NCBI GenBank assembly: GCA_959018755.1
Contig: CAUEMA010000001.1
Span: forward strand, 185,153-249,152
Origin: an uncultured Collinsella sp.
Lineage (GTDB): Bacteria > Actinomycetota > Coriobacteriia > Coriobacteriales > Coriobacteriaceae
Direction: 5' to 3'
DNA length: 64,000 nt
The notes below the pieces were generated by a model. That model was not told where the DNA came from, searched no databases, and was given only the letters and a program-made list of their open reading frames with translations. The position numbers and the translations under genes were made by a program. Shown here in pieces: positions 40,098 through 48,077 of the stretch (position 1 is its first letter; every line of letters begins with the position of its first letter).

Positions 40098-41205
40098 ATG
40101 AACTCTGAAGAGCGCAGGGCTGCGCGCCGAGCAAGGCGCGATGCCAAGCGCGCGGAAAACAGGGCTAAGCGCATCGAGGGATGCACGCTAGAAGCCGTCG
40201 CCGATCTCGATAACCTATACGATGCCGCCAACGGCGCTGCCGCTGGCGTGCGCTGGAAATCGAGCGTGCAGCGCTACATGGCGCGCGTCATTCCTAACAT
40301 CATGAGAGCGCGGCGCGACCTTCTCATGGGCGCAGACTTCCGGCGCGGCTTCATAGAGTTTGACTTGTTCGAGCGCGGCAAGCTTCGTCACATCTGCTCT
40401 GTCCACTTCTCAGAGCGCGTCATACAGAAATCGTTGAGCCGTCACGCCCTAGCACCCGCGATCTGGCCTACCCTCGCCGAGGGATGCACCGCGAACGTCA
40501 AGGGGCGCGGCACCGACTACGCGATTCGGCGCATGAAGCGCCAGCTTGTCGAGCACCACCGAAAGCACGTAACGGAAGGCTACATCTTGCAGGTCGATTT
40601 CGCGGACTACTTCGCAAACATCGACCACGACGCATGCAAGCGCCTTATCGACCGCGCCATTGACGATGAGCGCGTTAAGCGCGTCATGAGCGACCAGATA
40701 GACGCTCACGGCGCGCGGCTTGGGTCTTGGCAGCGAGCCGAACCAGATTCTAGCCGTCGCCCTGCCTTCGCCCGTTGACCATCTGATGCTGTCCCTTCCG
40801 GGCATCTTGGCGAGCGGGCGATACATGGACGATAGCTATTGCATAGCTCTTGACAAGCAGACGCTTTGGGACGCTCTTTCGCGCATCGAAGCGCTCTGCG
40901 ACGATCTGGGAATCATCATCAACCGCAAGAAGACGCGCGTTGTGAAGCTGACGCGCGGCTTCGTGTTCCTGAAGAAGAGGTTTTCATATGGCGAGGGCGG
41001 AAAGGTTGTCGTTCGCCCGTGCCGTTCCTCCGTGACGCGGCAGCGGCGCAAGCTGAAGAAGCAAGCCGCGCTGGTCGCCAAGGGGATTATGACCGTCGAG
41101 CAGGTCAACCAATCCTACCAGTCGTGGCGCGGCAGCATGAAGCGCCTTAGCGCGCACGAGACGGTAAAGCGCATGGACGCGCTATACAAGGAGCTTTTCG
41201 GCTGA
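40098..41205 (+). pseudogene. DGR reverse transcriptase, interrupted by a frameshift
   Basis: Two frames together make one RT. The first (ATG 40098, open to 40778) gives a basic start (MNSEERRAARRARRDAKR), CSVHFSERVIQKSLSRH and the motif with the first catalytic Asp, YILQVDFADYFANIDH. The second, +1 away, resumes just before 40720 with LGLGSEPNQILA (motif 4), GRYMDDSYCIA (YxDD, both catalytic Asp) and GIIINRKKTRVVKL, ending 41205. The break is at GGCGCGCGGCTTGGG near 40710-40720; removing one base gives HGARLGLGSEPNQ. So one extra base, a sequencing error, or programmed +1 shifting is possible. As written, the first product lacks YMDD and would be inactive. Expected full length ~369 aa. Confidence 0.9.
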
Positions 41206-41230
41206 GGAAGCCGACATGGCAAGGTATCGA

Positions 41231-41258
41231 AGCCCTCGCATTAGCGGGGGCTTTTTTG
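41231..41258 (+). terminator. terminator after the RT gene
   Basis: AGCCCTCGC and GCGGGGGCT pair around ATTA, followed by TTTTTT. It closes the avd-TR-RT transcript before the lysis region. Confidence 0.85.
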
Positions 41259-41279
41259 TTGCGAGAGAAAGGGGAACAC

Positions 41280-41726
41280 ATGGCATTCACCGAAGAGGAA
41301 GAGGGCAAGCTTCGCGCGATCATCGCCATTTTCGACGGTCAAGCGCCGTCGCTCTCTAGCGACGTGGCGGCGAAGTGCCCTGCGCTTTTCGCAGAGTGGG
41401 ACGGAGACGGCCACGCCTACGCCGAGGGCGAGCGCGTGCGCTTCGAGGGCGTGCTTTACACGTGCCTTCAGGCTCACACTTCGCAGCCCGATTGGTCGCC
41501 CACGGCAGCGCCGAGCCTTTGGGCGAAGGTGCTTGAAGCCGGAACGCCCGACACGCCGACAGAGGAAGTGCCCGAATGGGTGCAGCCCGATTCTACGAAT
41601 CCCTACCCGCTCGGTGCCCGCGTGAAGCACAACGGCAAGGTCTGGGAATCCCTCGTTGCCAACAACGTATGGGAGCCGGGGGCTGTCGGCACCGAAACCG
41701 TCTGGCGAGAGGTGACGGAGGGCTGA
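41280..41726 (+). CDS. carbohydrate-binding protein with two ChiC/CBM5-12-like modules
   Basis: 148 aa. Two similar aromatic-rich modules are visible: AYAEGERVRFEGVLYTCLQA...W, and PYPLGARVKHNGKVWESLVA...W. This resembles chitin-binding type-3 domains, here probably binding a cell-wall or surface glycan. The N-terminus (FTEEEEGKLRAIIAIF) is a short helix. The ATG follows AAAGGGGAA. Its place between DGR and lysis genes suggests a fibre-tip, decoration or lysis-associated protein. Confidence 0.75.
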   Translation: MAFTEEEEGKLRAIIAIFDGQAPSLSSDVAAKCPALFAEWDGDGHAYAEGERVRFEGVLYTCLQAHTSQPDWSPTAAPSLWAKVLEAGTPDTPTEEVPEWVQPDSTNPYPLGARVKHNGKVWESLVANNVWEPGAVGTETVWREVTEG

Positions 41727-41727
41727 C

Positions 41728-42174
41728 GTGGCGGAGAGCGTTTTAGACCATGCAGCGGCGTTCGGTGCCGAATGGTTCTTCGCGTTCCTTATCGCTATCG
41801 GCTTCGGAATCCTCGCAAAGCAGCTGCTTAACGAGTACCAGCGCAACAACGAGCGCAAGGCGGAGCTTGAAGAGCGAAACGCGGCGCGACAGTCAGAGCT
41901 AGAGCTGAAGCGCGAAGAGCGCAAGCGCGACGAACTCAACGAGCGCGCGCAGCGCGACCGCGAGCGCTCGGAGATGGAAGGCCGTATCGCTGCGCAGATG
42001 GAGCGAAGCAACAACATTTCGGAAGGGCTGCAAGCCGCTATGGAATCTCTCAGGGCTTCCACTGAAGCGCTGCACGACGAAATCAGGGAATCGCGCGAGC
42101 ACTCGCACGACATGGCAAACAAGGTCGATCACATCTACGACCGCGTAGACCTCATCTATGAAAAGGAGAACTGA
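41728..42174 (+). CDS. membrane-anchored coiled-coil protein, lysis region
   Basis: 148 aa from GTG. One N-terminal membrane helix (WFFAFLIAIGFGILAKQLL) is followed by a long charged coiled-coil (RNNERKAELEERNAARQSEL...) and a second one (HSHDMANKVDHIYDRVDLIY). It resembles spanin-like or XhlA-like helper proteins by shape only. It precedes the holin by one nucleotide, so it is part of the lysis cassette. Confidence 0.6.
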   Translation: MAESVLDHAAAFGAEWFFAFLIAIGFGILAKQLLNEYQRNNERKAELEERNAARQSELELKREERKRDELNERAQRDRERSEMEGRIAAQMERSNNISEGLQAAMESLRASTEALHDEIRESREHSHDMANKVDHIYDRVDLIYEKEN

Positions 42175-42175
42175 A

Positions 42176-42436
42176 ATGATTAACTTCACCGCACGAATTA
42201 AGAACAAGACGTTTTGGCTGACCCTCATTCCCGCTGTTCTGCTGCTCGTGCAGGTTGTCGCCGCGCCGTTCGGCTATCAGTGGGACTTCGGCGTTCTGAA
42301 CGAGCAGTTGGCAGCGATCATCAACGCGCTTTTCGCCGTGCTCGCGATTCTGGGCATCGTGACTGACCCGACCACGGCTGGCGTGGGCGATTCCGCGCAA
42401 GCGCTCACATACACCGAGCCGAAGCGCGATGAGTAG
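42176..42436 (+). CDS. phage holin (phi-LC3 family)
   Basis: 86-aa membrane protein that opens the cytoplasmic membrane for the lysins. The family pattern is clear: INFTARIKNKTFWLTLIPAV, two hydrophobic helices, LGIVTDPTTAGVGDSAQALTY near the end. The ATG follows AAAAGGAGAA. It overlaps the next gene by 8 nt. Confidence 0.92.
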   Translation: MINFTARIKNKTFWLTLIPAVLLLVQVVAAPFGYQWDFGVLNEQLAAIINALFAVLAILGIVTDPTTAGVGDSAQALTYTEPKRDE

Positions 42437-43139
42437 GCTAAAGGCTGTCGCCCTCGTGCTTTCCGGCGCGCTCGCGTCAATGCTCTTCTGCGGCTGGCTC
42501 ATCGTCGGCCATATCGAGAGCGACGCGGGCGCGCTCGCTGAAGCGCGCGAAGAGGGATACGCGGCGGCTGAGGAAGACCGCCTAGCAATCGTTGTCGATA
42601 GGCCGATTGCCGAGGGTAACAGCATGCCGCTATGGCTTCAGACAGACCCGCAATGGGACTACATACCCTATGCGGGCGGCACCATCGGCGACTACGGCTG
42701 CGGCCTTACGTGCGCCGCTATGGCTATCAAATACATGACGCTTCAGGACATTACGCCGCTCACGCTCGCATCGTTCGTGGGCGACGCCTGCCTTACCGAT
42801 GGCGTGAACGACCCAGGCAAGTTCTGCGCGTGGATTGCCGAGCATTACCCGGAATACGGCATTGAGAGCACGCCGATTTCTTACGATCTCGCGCCCGTCC
42901 TTCAGAACGTGTCTGACGGATGGCTTGCCTTCGCTGGCATGAGCGGAACGCTAGGCGATAGGGACTACGGCGGGCACGTCGTGCTGATCTGGCGCGCCGA
43001 CGATGACGGCTACTGGATACGCGACCCGGCGAGCGCCGGGAACTCGGCGCGCGCCTTCACGCTCGAAGAGCTAGAGAAGGTCGATTTTCATTACTTCTAC
43101 TGCATCAGAGGGGGCTTCTATGGCACTCAACGGCATTGA
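42429..43139 (+). CDS. C39-like cysteine peptidase, lysis region
   Basis: 236 aa with an N-terminal hydrophobic helix (AVALVLSGALASMLFCGWLIVG), likely a signal-anchor, and a papain-like domain: WLQTDPQWDYIPYAGG, GDYGCGLTCAAMAIKY (Cys nucleophile region) and YGGHVVLIWRADDDGYWI (catalytic His, then Asp in RDP). C39_2-type enzymes cleave peptides, including cell-wall cross-bridges. Beside a GH25 lysin it likely acts as a second lytic enzyme. It overlaps the holin and the lysin. Confidence 0.8.
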   Translation: MSRLKAVALVLSGALASMLFCGWLIVGHIESDAGALAEAREEGYAAAEEDRLAIVVDRPIAEGNSMPLWLQTDPQWDYIPYAGGTIGDYGCGLTCAAMAIKYMTLQDITPLTLASFVGDACLTDGVNDPGKFCAWIAEHYPEYGIESTPISYDLAPVLQNVSDGWLAFAGMSGTLGDRDYGGHVVLIWRADDDGYWIRDPASAGNSARAFTLEELEKVDFHYFYCIRGGFYGTQRH

Positions 43140-44184
43140 CATTTCCAACTACCAGCGCGGGCTTGACCTCGCGCAGGTGCCTTGCGATTTCGTTATCTGC
43201 AAGGCGACCGAGGGAACCACTATCGTTCACAACACCTGCGACCCGTGGATTCAGCAGGCTATCAAGCTCGGCAAGCTCTGGGGCTTCTATCACTTCATGA
43301 ACGGAGAAGACCCCATCGCTCAGGCTAAGCATTTCGTCGCAAGCTGCCGTAACTACTTCGGCAACGGTATTCCCGTTCTCGATTATGAGATGTACGGGCG
43401 CATCGGAACCGACAAGGCAAAGCAGTTCCTCGATTACGTCTACGATCAGACCGGCGTTCGCTGCATCGTCTACATGAGCCGTATCGTTTGCACCGAAGAA
43501 GATTGGTCGAAGATTGCACCGAATCACGCGCTATGGGTTGCGCAGTACGCCAACAACAACCGCACCGGCTACCAATCTTCGCCGTGGCTTCCCGATGGCG
43601 GCTTCGGCGCTTGGGGTAGCTGCGCAATCCACCAATACACTTCGAATGGCCGTCTCGATGGCTTCAACGCGCCGCTTGATCTCGATATCGCCTATATGAC
43701 GCGCGAAGCGTGGGGCAAGTTCGCCAACCCGTCCGGCGCGGCAGCTCCCGACGTTCCGCCCGCAGAGGTCGCCGAGCCTTCGCCGGAGGGCACGACGCTT
43801 GACCTTGCAGCGGCGGTCATGCGCGGCGAGTATGGCGTTGATGATGAGCGCCGCGAAAAGCTCGGCGACCGTTACCAAGATGTGCAAGACCTCATCAACT
43901 ACATTGACGGCGCTTCCGCTTCTCAGCTCGCAGACGATGTGGAGCGCGGAATGTTCGGCGTTGTGCCGACGCGCAGCGACGTTCTGGGCGACCGCTTCAA
44001 AGAGGTTCAGGCAATCGTCAACCAGAGGGCGGGCGTTGGCTCTGCGCGCGTCTACACCGTCAAGAGCGGCGACACGCTCAGCGAGATTGGCGCTTCGCTC
44101 GGCATCGACTGGCACACCATCGCAAGCAAGAACGGCATTGGGGCACCTTATACGATCTACCCCGGCCAGAAGCTTTCTTATTAG
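43120..44184 (+). CDS. endolysin: GH25 muramidase with Cpl-7-like repeats and LysM
   Basis: 354 aa. The N-terminal ~200 residues are a GH25 lysozyme: GIDISNYQRGLDL (first catalytic Asp), FVICKATEGTT, PVLDYEMYG (Asp/Glu pair), and the C-terminal LDLDIAYM. Next come two Cpl-7-like segments (AAAVMRGEYGVDDERREKLG and ADDVERGMFGVVPTRSDVLG), then a LysM domain (YTVKSGDTLSEIGASLGIDW). It would cleave the glycan backbone of peptidoglycan. No signal peptide, so export depends on the holin. A terminator follows. Confidence 0.95.
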   Translation: MALNGIDISNYQRGLDLAQVPCDFVICKATEGTTIVHNTCDPWIQQAIKLGKLWGFYHFMNGEDPIAQAKHFVASCRNYFGNGIPVLDYEMYGRIGTDKAKQFLDYVYDQTGVRCIVYMSRIVCTEEDWSKIAPNHALWVAQYANNNRTGYQSSPWLPDGGFGAWGSCAIHQYTSNGRLDGFNAPLDLDIAYMTREAWGKFANPSGAAAPDVPPAEVAEPSPEGTTLDLAAAVMRGEYGVDDERREKLGDRYQDVQDLINYIDGASASQLADDVERGMFGVVPTRSDVLGDRFKEVQAIVNQRAGVGSARVYTVKSGDTLSEIGASLGIDWHTIASKNGIGAPYTIYPGQKLSY

Positions 44185-44189
44185 TGTTC

Positions 44190-44224
44190 AAGCGGGGTAC
44201 CCTGACAAGGGGTGCCCCGCTTTA
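44190..44224 (+). terminator. terminator of the phage late operon
   Basis: AAGCGGGGTACCC and GGGGTGCCCCGCTTT form a long stem around TGACAA, followed by TTTAT. The remaining 180 nt to attR are non-coding on the plus strand; on the minus strand 44285-44404 is an open frame continuous with the recombinase in the circular form. Confidence 0.88.
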
Positions 44225-44404
44225 TGCCGTTATACGGGCTTACAGCAAGCCGCCCATCTGGTGTTTTGCAAACACCAGAAATGGCTATTTCTGGCACGTT
44301 CCAACGACAACAAACCAGTTTTTCGATACCCTTACAATGCAAGTATCGAGTTGGATAGCCGCGCGGGTGGCGGTATTGGTGGAGTTCGCCGTTTTTCTCA
44401 TAAG

Positions 44405-44412
44405 CTCCACCA
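44405..44412 (+). other. attR core (right prophage boundary)
   Basis: Second copy of CTCCACCA, followed by host DNA with a strong terminator that fits a native ssrA terminator. The phage side holds TATTGGTGGAG (44375-44385), an exact inverted copy of CTCCACCAATA at the core. Confidence 0.7.
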
Positions 44413-44420
44413 ATAGCTAC

Positions 44421-44456
44421 AGGCAGGTAGAGAAGTGTCTCTACCTGCCTTTTTAT
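44421..44456 (+). terminator. displaced native ssrA terminator
   Basis: AGGCAGGTAGAGA and TCTCTACCTGCCT, a 13-bp perfect stem with AGTG loop, followed by TTTTTATT. It has no gene upstream in the integrated state. Before integration it would lie 8 nt after the tmRNA CCA end. Confidence 0.8.
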
Positions 44457-44469
44457 TACTTACAGATAC

Positions 44470-44485
44470 CGCGGAGAATCGAACT
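44470..44485 (-). repeat. inverted 16-nt copy of the ssrA T-arm
   Basis: CGCGGAGAATCGAACT is the exact reverse complement of 11445-11460 in ssrA, including the T-loop. The rest is not tRNA-like. It may be a remnant of an earlier insertion or a tRNA-type fragment; 44486-44667 shows only a GC-rich unassigned stretch and the ribosome site of the next gene. Confidence 0.6.
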
Positions 44486-44667
44486 TTATGCAGGGCGCGA
44501 GCGTAAAGAAAAAGCCCCGGTGGCGCAGGGTGGGATGCGCTTTCCCGGCGGCAACTCATCACTCTGGGGTTGGCTTGACCGCCCCACCCCCTCAACTCCA
44601 AAACCTGTGCGCTCTCTATCCCAAAACTGGGTAGAAGAAAGCCAAAACGAAACAGCAGGAGGTCAAC

Positions 44668-45546
44668 ATGACTGCAGAAGATAAAGCAAAGAACGCCGGC
44701 AAGGTCGCGCTCGTCCTGGAGGGCGGTAGTTTTCGCGGGCAGTTTACCGCAGGCGTGCTCGACGTCCTCATGGAGGCTGGCGTCGAGATTCCGGCGGTAT
44801 ATGGCGTATCGGCCGGTGCCCTCAACGGCGTGAACTACAAGTCGCACCAGATCGGCCGTGCCAACCGCATCAACCTGGCTTTCTGCAACGACAACCGCTT
44901 CATGGGTGCCGCATCGTTTGCGTCCACGGGTTCTATTGTGGGCTACGACTTTATCTTCAACGATGTCCAGGACCGCCTGGATCCCTTTGACAACGTGACG
45001 TTTGATGCGAGCCCCATCGAGATGTACGCCGTCGCGACGGACATGCTCTTTGGAACTGCCGCGTACCTGCCGGTCAAAAGCGCCGTGCTCGACCTCGATG
45101 CCGTGCGCGCCTCGACGTCGCTGCCGCTGGTGACGCCGCCGGTCGAGATTGACGGACACAAATACGTCGACGGTGGCGTAGCCGATTCGGTTCCCATCGA
45201 GCACGTGCTGGAGGAGGCGGGCTTCGATCGCGCGGTTGTCATTGTCACGCAGGACCGCTCGTACGAGAAAAAGCCCTACGAGTTTATGCCCGCCGCGCGC
45301 GCCCGCTATGCCGACTACCCCTACCTGCTCGAGGCTATCGAGACGCGCCACGACCGCTATAACATCCAGCGCATGCATCTGTGGAAGTATGAGCGCGAGG
45401 GCCGCGCACTGGTCGTTGCTCCGCAAAAGCCGGTCGAGGTCGGTCACGTTGAGCACGATCCAGCAAAGCTCCTCGACCTGTATATTCAGGGCCGCCAGGA
45501 GGCAAAGCGCTTGCTGGGAGATATCGAGGCATTTGTCGAGCGCTAG
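44668..45546 (+). CDS. patatin-like phospholipase
   Basis: 292-aa lipid acyl hydrolase. The Ser-Asp dyad is visible: LVLEGGSFRGQFTAGVLDVL (oxyanion loop), YGVSAGALNG (GxSxG nucleophile) and YVDGGVADSVP (DGG/A motif). The layout matches the bacterial YjjU/RssA group. A strong AGGAGG lies before the ATG. It is the first host gene right of the prophage, transcribed away from ssrA; the natural substrate is unknown. Confidence 0.92.
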   Translation: MTAEDKAKNAGKVALVLEGGSFRGQFTAGVLDVLMEAGVEIPAVYGVSAGALNGVNYKSHQIGRANRINLAFCNDNRFMGAASFASTGSIVGYDFIFNDVQDRLDPFDNVTFDASPIEMYAVATDMLFGTAAYLPVKSAVLDLDAVRASTSLPLVTPPVEIDGHKYVDGGVADSVPIEHVLEEAGFDRAVVIVTQDRSYEKKPYEFMPAARARYADYPYLLEAIETRHDRYNIQRMHLWKYEREGRALVVAPQKPVEVGHVEHDPAKLLDLYIQGRQEAKRLLGDIEAFVER

Positions 45547-45609
45547 TGTCGCGACGTCATGACCCATGGACGACATGTGCAGAAAGTCTGGTCAGAACCA
45601 AAATACCTG

Positions 45610-45637
45610 TTGACTCGGGCGGCGAGCGGGGTAATAT
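45610..45637 (+). promoter_or_regulatory. promoter of rplM-rpsI
   Basis: TTGACT (45610-45615) and TAATAT (45632-45637) with 16 nt between. It leaves a leader of about 60 nt before the GTG of rplM, which could hold ribosomal-protein feedback control. Confidence 0.75.
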
Positions 45638-45703
45638 GGACGGGTTACTTGCAGAGCCCCGTGAATCTCTGTAACAACACGTACTGTACATGGAGGAGTC
45701 TAA

Positions 45704-46147
45704 GTGATTTCGAAATCGACTCACTACGCCAAGCAGGGCGAGGTCCAGCGCAACTGGGTTCTCGTCGACGCCGATGGTGCTGTCCTGGGCCGTCTTGCCA
45801 CCCAGATCGCAATGATCCTGCGCGGTAAGAACAAGCCCCAGTTCACGCCCAATAGCGACTGCGGCGACTTCGTTGTCGTCATCAACGCCGATAAGGTCCA
45901 GCTTACCGGTAACAAGGCCGACACGAAGACCTATTATCGCCACAGCGGCTACAACGGCGGCCTCAAGGCTGAGAGCTTCCGCCAGGCTATGGAGAAGCAC
46001 CCGGAGAAGGTCATCGAGCGCGCCGTTCGCGGTATGCTGCCCAAGACCACCCTCGGCCGTGCCCAGATGACCAAGCTTAAGGTCTACGCTGGTGCCGAGC
46101 ATCCGCACGCTGCCCAGAACCCCACGAAGATTGAGCTGGAGGCTTAA
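45704..46147 (+). CDS. rplM: 50S ribosomal protein L13
   Basis: 147 aa, essential early-assembly protein of the large subunit. Typical blocks are NWVLVDADGAVLGRLATQIA, NSDCGDFVVVINADKVQLTG, YYRHSGYNGGLKAESF and RAVRGMLPKTTLGRAQMTKL. It begins with GTG, preceded by TGGAGGAG. It is followed two bases later by rpsI, the normal L13-S9 operon. Confidence 0.98.
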   Translation: MISKSTHYAKQGEVQRNWVLVDADGAVLGRLATQIAMILRGKNKPQFTPNSDCGDFVVVINADKVQLTGNKADTKTYYRHSGYNGGLKAESFRQAMEKHPEKVIERAVRGMLPKTTLGRAQMTKLKVYAGAEHPHAAQNPTKIELEA

Positions 46148-46149
46148 AG

Positions 46150-46545
<396 letters not shown>

Positions 46546-46575
46546 GGTTTTATCTCCTTACGAGATACAATGTAC

Positions 46576-46619
46576 AAGCGGGGCCTGCCGATTGCTCGGC
46601 GGGTCCCGCTTTTCTTTTT
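46576..46619 (+). terminator. terminator of rplM-rpsI
   Basis: AAGCGGG...CCCGCTT outer stem with inner CTGCCGA/TCGGCGG pairing, followed by TTCTTTTT. Confidence 0.85.
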
Positions 46620-46668
46620 CGACTAGGGTGGGCGACTGCGTTTTGCCCACTTGGGAAGGAGCGATCCT

Positions 46669-48006
46669 ATGCCCCAGAACATCTTCGGTACCGATGGCGT
46701 CCGCGGCGTCGCCAACGCCGACCTCTCGTGCGACCTCGCGTTTCGTCTTGGCCGTGCGGCGACCAAGTTCCTTGGTCCGGACATTTGCATCGGCCGTGAC
46801 ACGCGTCTTTCGGGCACCATGCTCGAGAGTGCTCTGACCGCCGGCATTATGGCCGAGGGCGGCCGACCGCACTGCTGCGGCGTTATCCCTACGCCGGCCG
46901 TGGCGCTGCTCACCGTCCAAAACGAGCTCGACGGCGGCATCGTCATCTCTGCTTCGCACAATCCGCCGGAGTTCAACGGCATCAAGTTCTTTAGCCGCAA
47001 GGGCATGAAGCTTCCCGATGCTGTCGAGGAAGAGATCAGCGCCTGGGTCATGTCCGAGGAGGCCATGGCTGCCGACACGCTGCCGACCGGCGCCGGTGTG
47101 GGTCACATCATCAAGATGAAGGACGCCCGCAAGGCATATGTCGATCATGCCATCAACACGCTCGACGGCCTTAAGCTCGACGGCCTGGTTGTTGCCGTCG
47201 ACTGCGGCCACGGCGCTTCTTGCCAGACCACGCCCGCCGCACTGCAGCGCCTGGGCGCCACGGTCCATGCCATCAACACCGACTACTGCGGCACCGACAT
47301 TAACGTCGAGTGCGGCTCCACTCATCTTGAGCCCCTGCGTGAGCTCGTGCTGCGCACCCACGCCGACATCGGTCTGGCTCACGATGGCGACGCCGATCGC
47401 GTGCTGTTCGTGGACAGCGAGGGCAACGAAATCGATGGCGACTACATCCTGGCCATCTGCGGCTCCGACTTGGCCGCTCGCGGCAAGCTCGCCAACTCCG
47501 AGATCGTCTCGACCGTTATGTGCAACCTAGGCTTCTCCATCGCCATGAAGGAGCAGGGCTTCGAGATGGTCCAGACCGCCGTGGGCGACCGCTATGTCCT
47601 CGAGCGTATGCTCGAGGACGGTGCCGTCATCGGCGGCGAGCAGTCCGGCCACATCATCTTCCTGGAGCACAACACCACCGGTGACGGCTTGGTGACGGCC
47701 CTGCAGCTTCTGGCCGTGCTCAAGCGCACCGGCCGTACCCTCACCGACCTTGCCGGCATCATGAAGAAGTACCCGCAGGTGCTTGTCAACGTGCATTCCG
47801 ACAACAAGGCCGGCCTGGACGATTGCCAGCCCATTTGGGACGCCGTCGCTGCCGCCGAGAAGGAGCTCAACGGCCGCGGCCGCATTCTGGTGCGTCCGAG
47901 TGGCACCGAGCCGCTGGTCCGCGTGATGGCCGAGGCCGAGACGCACGAGCTGACCCAGCGTGTGGTTGACGACATCGTCGAGGTTGTCAAGCGCGAACTT
48001 CCCTAA
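46669..48006 (+). CDS. glmM: phosphoglucosamine mutase
   Basis: Converts glucosamine-6-phosphate to glucosamine-1-phosphate for peptidoglycan synthesis. The 445-aa protein has FGTDGVRGVANADLS, the phosphoserine loop VISASHNPPEFNGIKFF, the metal loop AHDGDADRVLFVD, the sugar loop GGEQSGHIIF and the phosphate-binding RPSGTEPLVRVMAE. ATG at 46669 after GGGAAGGAG. Its neighbour nagB acts on the same metabolite, so this stretch covers amino-sugar flux. Confidence 0.97.
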   Translation: MPQNIFGTDGVRGVANADLSCDLAFRLGRAATKFLGPDICIGRDTRLSGTMLESALTAGIMAEGGRPHCCGVIPTPAVALLTVQNELDGGIVISASHNPPEFNGIKFFSRKGMKLPDAVEEEISAWVMSEEAMAADTLPTGAGVGHIIKMKDARKAYVDHAINTLDGLKLDGLVVAVDCGHGASCQTTPAALQRLGATVHAINTDYCGTDINVECGSTHLEPLRELVLRTHADIGLAHDGDADRVLFVDSEGNEIDGDYILAICGSDLAARGKLANSEIVSTVMCNLGFSIAMKEQGFEMVQTAVGDRYVLERMLEDGAVIGGEQSGHIIFLEHNTTGDGLVTALQLLAVLKRTGRTLTDLAGIMKKYPQVLVNVHSDNKAGLDDCQPIWDAVAAAEKELNGRGRILVRPSGTEPLVRVMAEAETHELTQRVVDDIVEVVKRELP

Positions 48007-48077
48007 TGGTCAAAAACGGGTGCCAAGTGGTAAACTGTTAAAGTTATTTTGATTGATTGGTATGTCCGAGGGGGAGC

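Larger units (their letters stand above)
11470..44412. mobile_element. siphovirus prophage with DGR, inserted in ssrA
   Basis: About 32.9 kb between two copies of CTCCACCA. It has a divergent repressor/Cro switch, two recombinases, SSB, dUTPase, HNH, small and large terminase, HK97-type portal, protease and capsid, connector genes, tape measure, Dit, tail-tip and fibre genes, a DGR, holin and lysins. Gene order is that of temperate siphoviruses of Gram-positive hosts. All structural genes look open; the only evident damage is a frameshift in the reverse transcriptase. It is therefore possibly still inducible. No replicative polymerase or helicase is visible, so replication would lean on the host. 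Confidence 0.93.

Noticed and set aside
44486..44600. GC-rich segment resembling a riboswitch before the phospholipase gene
   Set aside because: No box of the cobalamin, c-di-GMP or SAM classes can be matched, and the downstream gene does not suggest one.
44184..44684. Open frame running from the phage right end across attR into host DNA
   Set aside because: It crosses two strong terminators and the att junction and has no ribosome site; the RRIEL stretch is only the translation of the inverted ssrA fragment.
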